A DNA stretch of 64,000 nt from Geosiphon pyriformis. Taxonomy: Eukaryota > Glomeromycota > Glomeromycetes > Archaeosporales > Geosiphonaceae. Positions 45,888 through 55,644 of this stretch are shown piece after piece. Location: the NCBI GenBank assembly GCA_016748015.1, contig JAAOMT010000436.1, positions 1,541,596 through 1,605,595 of the forward strand, in the 5' to 3' direction. The notes below the pieces were generated by a model. It saw only the letters and a list, made by a program, of their open reading frames with translations, was not told where the DNA came from and did no database searches. Each line of letters starts with the position of its first letter. The stretch's first letter is position 1. A program made the position numbers and the translations under genes.

Positions 45888-46289
45888 TGTAAATCGATTT
45901 AAAAGAAAGTTAGGATGAAATCAATTCAATACGTTCTAACTCTTTTCCCAATTACCAATTAACATATAGCACGTGATATTTGTTCTTATATGAAGGTAAA
46001 TTTCGAATAAACGTTTGATAAAATTATGTTCTTGTTCCTTTATAGTTTGTTCTTATATAAAGGGAAAATTGTTAATTAATCAATTGGTTCTATAGAAAAA
46101 TCTTCTTTGTAAGAGGTTGTTCTTTTATCGATGGTTCTTTTATGGAGGTCTGACTGTATTCTTCTTTTTTTCCCCATTTCTAACAACTTTTTTGAATGCA
46201 AAACAGTTTAAATAAAAAAAAATTAATATAAATTTTATCAATAATAAAAAGAAAAAATATTAGTATCTGGTTTTCAATTCAAGAAAATA

Positions 46290-46530
46290 GAAAAAGTTCT
46301 TCAACGAGTTTGGTAATGTGAAAATTTTTGCTAATCGTATTCCCGCTATTACTTTCCACCTGTTCTTAATGAAAATGTCTCTAAAAACTAAATGCTATTT
46401 GAATTGTTTACTTTAATCTATTTTTGATAAAGTTTCAGACAAGAATTTTCACAATTTTTCGATATATTCTTAGTTTCATTAAAAGAATTGTGACTTAAAA
46501 AATAGTTTTTCTAATATCAATGACAACAAC
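46290..46530 (+). repeat. Direct repeat, copy 2
   Basis: Matches 39460-39685 in the same orientation with scattered differences. See the entry at 39460. Confidence 0.65.
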
Positions 46531-46534
46531 TTTT

Positions 46535-47630
46535 TTAAATTATTAGCTTAATTTCGAAGATAAATTTTTAAGAATGCAGAGTACTTCTATTAATTGATAA
46601 ATAATCTTAATGCTTAAAATATAAATTTTTGAAGAATAAGTTTTCTTAATGATAAAATGTTTTTATTTACAAGTGTAGATCCTCAACAGTAATCAAAAAT
46701 TAATAGAAATTTTATTTTTGTTATGTGATCTGATAAAATATTTTTTTGGAAATTTTTAAAAAATATGAATTTCTTTAGCTTTATTTCATATAATAATCAA
46801 TACCAACAGATAATTTACTTTGCAGAATTAAATTAAATAAAGTTAAAACTTTTGTGCAGTTTTAATTTTGGTGAATTCTTAAAAGTTATTACTTTAAATT
46901 ATTTATCTTTTTTGACTGTAAAAATAAATGCATTAGAGACAAAATCAAAATTAACTTTGTCTTTGTTGATTTTATATAATTAAATAACTTGCTGGTTTAT
47001 TTTTTTATTTTCAAGTATATTTACTATAATAACAAACCAAAAGATTAAAATTTATTAATAAAAATTGATAACTGTAATCTTAAAACATCAATAGAAATTT
47101 TTTACTTATTCAATTTGCTTTTGTTGAATTCTTTTTGTTTGATTCTTATTGATATATAATAACTGTTTTTTCTGCTATCTGTTAACTTGTTATTGCAACT
47201 TGTAATAATATTTTCCACTGTCATTGCTGTTTTCAATCTAAATGAAAACCGATAAATTCATTTTTTGTAAGTTCAAAACACCTAAATAAATGATGCTGTG
47301 CAATTAGATAAAAAAAAGAATAGATAACACCTAAAAATATTAAATGGTAAACAATCTCAATTTTTAAAACAAATTAAGGTTTGACCTGCAGACTCAAGGC
47401 CTTAGTTCTTTATTGTTTTAGCAGACATTTAATGGGAAAAAAATAACAGGTTTTTTGAGCAAAAGGAAAAAGTAATTGTGATATTACTTAGTATCTATGT
47501 GTGTATGAAAGCTAGATATTTACTCTTGATTTATTTTGGTGTCAGAGCTAGAGTGTGAGAAAATTGCTGAAATGGCGTGATTTTTTATGTAAATTATGTC
47601 ATTTTTCACACTTCCTGTTAAAAACAGTTA
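46535..47630. other. AT-rich intergenic stretch
   Basis: No gene or element recognised. Confidence 0.5.
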
Positions 47631-47638
47631 AGATAGAA

Positions 47639-48070
47639 TGGTATAACTTAAGAAATTTTTAATCAGAAACTTAGCCTAAATTCAAAAAAATTGACACCTG
47701 AAAAGGAAAGCTGTTGTATAAACTGGGCTTTTTCCCGGAGAAGTAATCGAGATTTATTCTTAAGATATTATAGTATTTTGGCGCCAAGCTAGAAGAGGAA
47801 TAACTTAAAAGAGATATGGAAGAAAATGATTCAATCCTTCAAAGGCCACTCATGACGATTCTGAAATATTATATGATATAATTAGCGCCTGGGGTTAATG
47901 ACAGAAGAGTCTAATAAATTAGCTACAGCTTTTCAAAATCATGGTGAGAATTGGGAAAAAAACAGCAACTCGGTAGCGAATAAAAATTTTTATATAAAAT
48001 ATGGGAATAATTGGGTAAAGAGAAATTGACAAAATGTTGTGAAAAGATGTGATTAATAGAATACTTTTGA
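47639..48070 (+). pseudogene. Decayed Myb/SANT gene, copy H
   Basis: Remnants of R1-end through R5 with several deletions: the NQKLSLNS..LTPEK segment, FFPGEVIEIY region, the QRPL segment, LAPG, ES-NKLATAFQNHGENWE, and KYGNNWVK. R1 and the leader are absent. It is the most decayed member of the cluster, so one of the older ones. + strand. Confidence 0.7.
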
Positions 48071-48433
48071 ATAAAATTTTTTACCGACAGACTAAAATGG
48101 CATTCTAAAGAAAATAATTTTTATTTGGGAATAATCTAACTAATCTACCATAAATACCTATTTAAAGGAGACATAAGTTTCGGTTAAAATGATTATAAAA
48201 TACAAACTTTTTTATGCGTGAACAAATAATTCTTAAAAATAAAAGACTAGAAAAATAATTAAGAAATACAAAAAGTTCAAATCTAAGGAAGAATAAATTA
48301 AATTCACAGATTATAAACCTCTTAAAAAGTAAGGTATCAAAAAATAGAAAGTTAAAGGCAAATCATATCAACCTAACTTCCCCCTCTCAATATTCTGTTA
48401 TAAAAATTATTCAACCCATTTTATCGATCGCAC

Positions 48434-49268
48434 CTTTATGCAACATTGTTGTCGATTTCTTGTAATTACCATCTCTGAAACTTTCGCCCAATTTTTCCCA
48501 TATTCTTTAAATGCTTTTATCAAACTTTTTATCTCTACTGAGTTCCATTATAATAGGTTTGAACTTTTGGTGAGTGACGACAGTGGTGTTTTATCTGTTT
48601 TAAGGGTCTTCCTGGAATTAATAGCTTTATTTGTTCCCAATTCTCACCATGAGTTTGAAAGGCTTTAGCTAATTTAATAAATTCTTCCTCGGTCCATTGG
48701 CCCCTTTTGATCCAGGCGCTAAGTGTTCTTCATAGTGTCTGCGAATCACGCTAGACGATCTTTGAAGAATATGACTTATTTTTGCCCATTTTTTGCCATA
48801 TCTCTGCACTAAACTTGAAAATTTTTCCTCTTCTTCCTTATCCCATAGGCCACGTTTTGGGTACACGAGAACATGGTGATACCGCGTGCATAAATCTCCA
48901 TTGCTTCTTCCAGGAAAAAGCCCGGTTAATACGATAGCTTTCCAATCAACCTTATTATTGATTAAATATCTTTTAGCAGCTAAGTATAACTCTTTGTCCT
49001 CTTCAGGTGTCCACTTATTAAGACTTAGGGTAAGTTTCTGCTTAATAATTTCTCCATTAGCTGTTAAGCTATACCATTTATCCTTTATAGCACGCGGTGT
49101 TCTTGATGGCAAGTATTTTTGTGAAATTAATCTCCATTGTAAACCATATTCTTGACGTGCCTCTAATAAAGTTTTAGTTTCTTCAAGGCTCCATTTTCGA
49201 TTTTTGTAGCGTATAATTTTGGTATCCCTTGATATAGTGTTTTCTTTATTTTCCAGTATTTGCTTTAT
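48434..49268 (-). pseudogene. Myb/SANT gene, copy I, disabled
   Basis: Minus strand. The family start reads ATA (49268-49266). R1 to R3 are intact (KWSLEETKTLLEARQEY; KWTPEEDKELYLAAKRY; GLWDKEEEEKF). One base is missing near 48712 so that LAPGIKRGQW becomes LAPGSKGANG and the frame is lost in R4. A further deletion of about 14 bp in R5 (between TATTATAAT and GGAACTCAG, near 48550) is shared with copy J. Leader blocks are at 49280-49470 and a promoter-like GATC, 20 nt, TAAAATAG at 49530-49499. Head-to-head with copy J, 1.1 kb apart. Confidence 0.8.
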
Positions 49269-49498
49269 TGACGGTGAACTATTCCAGGGAATTGTCAGCT
49301 ATCAGTTAAAATCAAATCAAACATTTCAAAATGGGTTAAGATTTTTCTCCTAAAACAGGGTTTTTAGGAATATTAGTGGCTTACATTTAATTTCCTCAAA
49401 GTTAACCATATGTAAATAGTGAAACATGTTATATTTTTAGTTTGTGTTTTTAACGACATGATTATCATCAGGAAGTAAGAAAAATTTGTTTCCAATCT

Positions 49499-49530
49499 CT
49501 ATTTTATGTTCGCAGCGATACGGGCCGATC
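49499..49530 (-). promoter_or_regulatory. Core promoter of Myb copy I
   Basis: On the minus strand GATC (49530-49527), 20 nt, TAAAATAG (49506-49499). The extra A and the different spacer set it apart, but the architecture is that of the family. Confidence 0.45.
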
Positions 49531-49539
49531 TTGCTTAAT

Positions 49540-50110
49540 CAATCATATGAAATGATATTATAAAATTCCTTTATTCATTGGGAGTTCATCTCAAAAGTTA
49601 AACTATTTTCTTTAGATGATATTGGCATTTTATTATTATTAAAGACTTGACCAATTTAAAATCACTAAAAATTAATATCAAGATTTTAAAATTATTTCAT
49701 TTAGATTTTTTTATACTTCAAAACCATTCAAAATATTATTTTATTATTTTTTAATAAAAAAAGTTTTATAATATTAATATTTTTGAAACATTAAAACCAC
49801 ATTGCTCAAACAGGTTAATGTTTTATTTTCAATTTGTTTTGTCATGATTTATAATTAGAAGAATTATGAAATGTTTAAATTATTTATAGTTGGTGAAATA
49901 AAAAAAATAAAAGTTGAAATAACTAAATAACTTTTTTAAGCATATATTGGATTTATCTTTTCCTAAATAAAATTATTTGTCGGTTAAAATTTTGTTCGTT
50001 AAATTAAATATCCTCTAATATATCTCAATTTAGCAAAATATACTCCGAAAATATTTTTTAAATTCCGAATGTAATAGTAGTTATTATGATCAGTGGGCAT
50101 TCTAAACAGC
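49540..50110. other. Intergenic region between divergent Myb copies I and J
   Basis: No gene. 49780-49960 matches 24840-24990 in inverted orientation. Confidence 0.45.
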
Positions 50111-50116
50111 AAAAAT

Positions 50117-50147
50117 GATCTCCCTTATTATCACACATAATAAATAG
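50117..50147 (+). promoter_or_regulatory. Core promoter of Myb copy J
   Basis: GATC at 50117-50120, 20 nt, TAAATAG at 50141-50147. The spacer equals that of copy E with one inserted A. Confidence 0.6.
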
Positions 50148-50371
50148 AGATCAGAAAAAAAATTTCTTACTTTCTCACGTTGATCATAAAATTATGCTAA
50201 AATCGCAAACTAAAAATACAATATCTTTCACTTTGTACATATGGTCAACTTTACGGAGATTAAAAGTAGGTAGGCCCACACAAATCCCATAAAAATAGTG
50301 TAGAAGAAAAATTTAGATCCCCTAATTTATTTTACTATCAGCTAGCAATTCCCTCGAGCAGCCCATCGTCA

Positions 50372-51079
50372 ATGAATCGAATCCTAGGAAATCATAAAAG
50401 TGCTATATCAAGTGATAAAAAAATTTCTTACCAGGAACATTTTCGAAAATGGAGCCTTGAAGAAACTAAAACTTTATTAGAGGCACGTCAAGAATATGGT
50501 TCACAATGGAAATTAATTTCACAAAAATACTTGCCATCAAGATCACCAGGTGCTATAAAGGATAAATGGTATCGCTTAACAGCTAATGGAGAAATTATTA
50601 AGCAGAAACTTACCCTAAGTCTTAATAAGTGGACACCTGAAGAGGACAAAGAGTTATACTTAACTTCTAAAAGATATTTAATCAATAATAAGGTTGATTG
50701 GAAAGCTATCGTATTAACCGGGCTTTTTCCTGGAAGAAGCAATGGAGATTTATGCGCGCGGTATCACCATGTTCTCGTGTACCCAAAACCAGGCCCATGG
50801 ACCACGCAAGAAGAGGAAAAACTTAAAAGCTTGGTGCAAAGATATGGAAGAAAATGGGCGGAAATAAGTCATATACTTCAAAGATCGTCTAAGGTGATTC
50901 GCAGACACTATGAAGAACACTTAGCGCCTGGGATCAAAAGGGGCCAATGGACCGAGGAAGAATTTATTAAATTAGCTAAAGCCTTTCAAACTCATGGTGA
51001 GAATTGGGAACAAATAAAGCTATTAATTCCAGAAAGACCCTTAAAACAGATAAAACACCACTGTCGTCACTCACGATAA
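50372..51079 (+). CDS. Myb/SANT-repeat protein, copy J, truncated after R4
   Basis: 235 residues with R1-R4 intact (KWSLEETKTLLEARQEY; KWTPEEDKELY; GPWTTQEEEKLKSL; GQWTEEEFIKLAKAF). A stop appears at CGATAA, where the other copies have CCAAAA, so R5 is not translated. Behind the stop the sequence continues for about 60 bp with the same small deletion seen in copy I and then loses similarity. ATG, leader and promoter are in place, so a four-repeat protein may be made. Subfamily as copies D and E. Confidence 0.65.
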   Translation: MNRILGNHKSAISSDKKISYQEHFRKWSLEETKTLLEARQEYGSQWKLISQKYLPSRSPGAIKDKWYRLTANGEIIKQKLTLSLNKWTPEEDKELYLTSKRYLINNKVDWKAIVLTGLFPGRSNGDLCARYHHVLVYPKPGPWTTQEEEKLKSLVQRYGRKWAEISHILQRSSKVIRRHYEEHLAPGIKRGQWTEEEFIKLAKAFQTHGENWEQIKLLIPERPLKQIKHHCRHSR

Positions 51080-51134
51080 GTTCAAACCTATTATAATGGA
51101 ACTCAGTAGAGATAAAAAGTTTAATTCAAGTATT

Positions 51135-53480
51135 GAAAGAATTATTTCCGTTTTGAACTATGCTCTCTATAAGGCTTTAATTTTTTGAAGAATCGATATT
51201 CTATAATATTAGTGCAGGAAAATTCATTATCAATTGATATAGCATTGTTATTATTTGCGAATATTCAATTAATTGATGATGGGAAGTACCCATTGAAAGT
51301 AAATATTATTGAAAATATTTAAACGACTACAAGTCAAGAGTTTTATTCTAAATGTATAAATAAAAATGTATAATTTTGTTTACTTTGCTGAAAAAAGTGA
51401 AACATGATTTAATCCAAAATATAAGGTTATTTCAAAATTATAAGATCTTTAAATTATTACCACATAATTTAAAAATAAAGGAAAATATTTTGAGTATCAA
51501 TTTCTTTTCATATTTTTATGAATTATAAAGTATTAAAAATAATTTTTTGAAAATCACCATTATTTTTCTTGGACTTAATTAATTAATAAATGAAATTCAT
51601 TTTTTGAAAATCACGATTAGATTAAATTTTTGGTTAAAAGCTTAAAAATTGATCTTTACACACTAACAAAATTTTATAAAGGCAAAAAACTTATGCTCTG
51701 AGAATTTCGCAATAAATATTAACTTGAATACAACTTAAACTATAGTCCTTTTTTTAAAAGCTGATTTATCAAACGCTATAGATTTTATTTACATTTGACA
51801 TAATGTTTGAAACTTATTTTTAATCGCTCTCACGAGAAATTTAGCTTTAAGAAAAACATATGGGTAGGAAAACAAATATTTACTGTGTCTTAATCAAATT
51901 TCAACCCTTTTTGAATCCTAGAGAATTATAAAAGTGATAGTTGAACAAATCGATATCTTAATAAATTTCAATATCTGCGAAAAATGTTTTTGTCTAAATT
52001 ATCAGGAGATTGAAAATAATATGTTGAAAGCGCTAGATATTATAATAAAAATGTAGGCCTTATTTTATAAATTTGTATCCATCAATAAATTTTTTGCAAA
52101 TACAAACACAAGTAAATTAAACATATCGAGAAGAAATAAAATTTTGAATCTTGTTTCTTATATTATTAGCTTTTTACTTTTGTCTTTTAGAGAAACTTAA
52201 AAGTTCGATAGGCTTTAAAGAAACTTTAACATTTAAAATTTCTCAAAAACAAAAAGTAAATTATAATTTCATAACCTCGACGGCTTGGGAGAATTCACTG
52301 GAAGTTTCTTCACATATCATTAAATTTTTAATCATTTAGTTATTATATTAAATACAAATTTATGTATAATAATTTTTTAAGTTTAAAACCACACATAACA
52401 AAAAATTTGAAACGTCAATTCATCAGAAAATTATGCTTAAATGACTATTTATTGAAAAAAAAATTTAATTAATTACACAAAATGTAAATTAACAATTAAT
52501 AATTTATAAATTTGCAAGAATAATTTACTTTTAATATAATATTAAAGTTTTCGGGGGGGGGGGGGTTTTTTTTAATTTTTATTAATTAATTTTTTTATTA
52601 TATATGTAATTTTATATATATTAAGATATTTTTAAAAATATCATAAATGCAAGTTTTTTTTAATTAAAAAAATATTAATCAAATATAATAACATTATAAA
52701 AAATTAAATTAAATTTGTTTATTGTATAAAAAAAATTTTGAATTGAATAAAACAATAAAATATAAAAATATTGTATATAAAAATACACAATTTTATTTTA
52801 TTTTTATATACAAGTAGAAATTTAAAATTTTTTTATTTTTTTAATAAATTAAATTGAAAATTCTATTTATTTTTCAGAAAAAACTTTTGAATAAATGATG
52901 TTATTATTAAATAATAAAATTTTTTGATTGAAAATAAATCATATTAATAATATATTTACATTTTTAATGATTAGAATCTATTTATAATTTTTAAACTTTT
53001 TTAAATGTGAAAATAATAATATTTAATTAAAACTTTTACACATTAAATGATTGAATGAGAAACATAATCTTACTGGCTATGAAAATAAATTTACTTTTTA
53101 ATATAGAAATAATCTAATAGAATGGATTGACCATAAGAACCCTATATTTGAAATTTTAATAGGTTACATTCTTACAATATATATATATATAATTTAAGTT
53201 TCCTCAAGATCTACCAATTATGAAATAAATTTCATTTTCAAAAATAGAAAGTTTATTATTTGCTAAATATATTAAGAGAATATTATATCATCCGTTACTC
53301 AATAAAAAGGGAAGTTACAACTTTTGAATTATATTAGTAACGATATATGTTATTCTTCTAAATTTATTACGTTGAATTTTAATTTTACCTAAATGACTGA
53401 TAGTATATTTTTTTCTAAAAAATACCATAAAAATTTTCAATTCAAATAATTGCAAACTTTTGAACATCAAAAGAAATCAA
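51135..53480. other. AT-rich intergenic stretch between Myb cluster and lipase cluster
   Basis: No gene I can support. A 62-residue + frame at 52151-52339 has a somewhat protein-like middle (SIGFKETLTFKISQKQ) but no continuation. A run of 13 G occurs at 52553-52565 in otherwise nearly G-free DNA. Confidence 0.45.
52553..52565. repeat. Poly-G tract of 13
   Basis: Thirteen G in a row followed by T-rich sequence, striking in such AT-rich DNA. Length may be affected by sequencing. Confidence 0.85.
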
Positions 53481-53485
53481 ACTTT

Positions 53486-55642
53486 TCAAGGAATATTGAG
53501 CCGTATCGTCGGGTTGCAATTATTCATTTCAACACCAAAAATGGCGGAAAGATGATCATCGCTTTGCCCCAATCCCCAGAAGCTTCGTTGGCTCCCTTGG
53601 TTACAAGCCTTTGATAATATTCAGTTCAAATTATTAATTAAAAACAAAATGCTCATAATTTGTTGTTCAAAAACCATATCAAAAATAAAGATTTCCAAAA
53701 TAACTAACCGGATTTTCACGATAATCTCCTTCATCATTTTGTATCCCATTACAAACAAAAACGCCCGTACCACTTAAAAAGATTTCTGGTAGAATTCCGA
53801 TATATCCTTCTTTTAACGGCGGATATTGTGGCATCCAATCATTCCCATTTGTAAATCTTGCCACACGACCCGGTAGTAACTCGGCTACCAGGTTACCAAA
53901 ACCTCGGTCACCCATACGAGGAGAACCATATTGCAGAACCAGAGGGTTAAGGCCGGGATTTTTGAATTTCACCTCAAGGGCTGCGAAGAGTGCATAGACT
54001 GTTCCATAAAAATTGTTATAGGATTCAATGAAATAGGATGGAAAGAAGTCAGACAAAAATTAAAATTAGAGATTTTTTCATTATATGATCCTGATAGTAA
54101 GTTATTTAAATTTCTTCAGGAAATTTCATTCAAATTCCTTTGTTTTAAAAAAACTCAATTGTAATTCCAATTTATCACCTACCACCAGCAACCCCAGCTC
54201 CGATAAACCTCAAATTGAATTTAGACCCCTTGAACCCATTGACTTGATTTAAAGAACACAGAATATTTTCAATCAATCCTTCCTTATTCCTTTCCCAATC
54301 TGATAAAAATTCTCCATCTACATGTGCGTTATATTTATTACTTTCTCTTTGTGTGACAAGCTCAATTGACGGATAGTGAACTAGAAAATTTTGACGTTTT
54401 TGCCAGTCTTGTTCGGTTTTGTGATCGGAAGCACCAAATATCACGAGAATTTCACGAATGGATGAGGTAGATAGTTGGGCATTAGGTGAGTCAGAGTTAC
54501 GGGAATTAACGTTTTGAATATAGAAGTTTACTTTGGCTGAGATTTAAAATTTTGCAAGTGCAAGAGTGATTCATGTTAATGAAACTCTTCAATTCTGAAA
54601 TTATTTCTTCAAACTCACCTTTAAACTTTTTACGATCATTGCAATCACCCTCCGGTAAACAAAAACCTGCTTTAGCAAATGGTCCTAACCTCGTAGATAT
54701 CTGGATCAATTGATTATTAACGTTTAACTTTGTTTTTCCTAAACTTTCATCACGGGCCAATTCCAGAAAAGTATCTGGCCCGCTGGGTACTGGAAATTTA
54801 GTTCCTGGCTTCGAGTTGGTGTTTGATTGAGACGAAGATAAAAGGGGAATATTGATTTCTTCTGAAGTTGAATTTGAAATGTCGGGAAAATTTGTGTCCT
54901 TGAAATCAATATTTTCTGAATTATCAAGGGTCAAATCAGTTAAAAAACTATTGTCTTGATCTTTATTTAATTGTAATGATGGTTCAGTATCGAATGTAAA
55001 ATTTTTATTCTCAAAAGAGATTGAATCTAAAGCTTGTTCTGATGAGTCAAATCCTTTATTCTCAAAAGAATTGGAAAGTTCCGGAATAGCAAAAAATTCA
55101 TTCTCAAAAGAATTGGAAAGTTTCGGAATAGCAACAGATTGATCCTCAAAAGAATTGGAAAGTTTCGGAAGAGCAACAAATTGATCATCATCATCATCAT
55201 CATCATCAATACTAAAACTTCCTTTGAGTGGGATATTTTGATTTTCATTGCTAAAAGTCGTTTGCGTTTCGATCGAAGGTAGTGCTGATTCAATCTCTTC
55301 CGGTTCAACTAATATTTTATCCCAAAAAATTTTTCGAACACGATTAGAATCAAAATCTGGTAACGAATTTTCTTGCAATTCAAATTGTTGTATTATTTTT
55401 TCACTTTTTTGTTCCATCAACGGCTGTGAGCTGATTTTTACTGGTAGTCCATTTACTACTCCTCCCTCATTGATAAAACTTTCAAAGATTTGTAAAAATA
55501 CAATGCTAAAAATCAACAATAATATATGATATTGATAAAAGGGAAAAGAAGAAATTATTCTTCTATTCAATGGTGAAACGGAATGATAATTAGGTTGTAA
55601 TCTTTTTCTGGCTAATGAGTTTTGACGATGTTTTATCAGCAT
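53486..55642 (-). CDS. Class 3 lipase-like protein 1, catalytic Ser missing
   Basis: Exons on the minus strand: 55642-54619, 54536-54183, 53998-53709, 53608-53486. Introns are 82, 184 and 100 bp, all GT..AG, and the frame closes at 596 residues. N-terminal basic stretch, membrane segment at about 33-56 (signal anchor), then about 240 residues of acidic, Ser/Asn-rich disordered sequence with an eight-Asp run and three 14-residue repeats (LSNSFE). The alpha/beta-hydrolase part starts near GPFAKAGFC. Where active relatives have GHSLGG, it reads AGVAGG (exon 2/3 junction), so the nucleophile is Val. The Asp region (NGNDWMP) and a His (DDHLSAIFG) remain, as does FGASD in place of the oxyanion FRGS. 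The closest ordinary family is Rhizomucor-type triacylglycerol lipase. A secretory or cell-surface pseudo-enzyme is the likeliest reading. Confidence 0.8.
55062..55187 (-). repeat. Three 42-bp tandem repeats in lipase 1
   Basis: Units start at 55062, 55104 and 55146 and differ at a few positions. Each encodes 14 residues around LSNSFE in the disordered region. Directly next to a run of TCA (55188-55209) that encodes eight Asp. Confidence 0.9.
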
Positions 55643-55644
55643 AT

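Larger units (their letters stand above)
44341..46156 (-). mobile_element. pogo/Tigger-type DNA transposon
   Basis: Terminal inverted repeats of at least 23 bp with two mismatches: 44341-44363 (starting CAGTCGGACC) and the complement of 46134-46156 (starting CAGTCAGACC). A TA target duplication is at 44339-44340 and 46157-46158. Total 1816 bp, of which 414 are an assembly gap. The transposase lies on the minus strand and is interrupted by stops. The CAGT ends, TA duplication and CENP-B-type transposase identify the pogo/Tigger group of the Tc1/mariner superfamily. Confidence 0.85.

Noticed and set aside
52151-52339. 62-residue ORF, possible exon of a pore-forming-like protein
   Set aside because: Only a vague composition impression; no continuation or motif.
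54739-55529. ORFs at 54739-54927, 55027-55308 and 55248-55529
   Set aside because: Shadows of exon 1 of lipase 1 in other frames or on the opposite strand.
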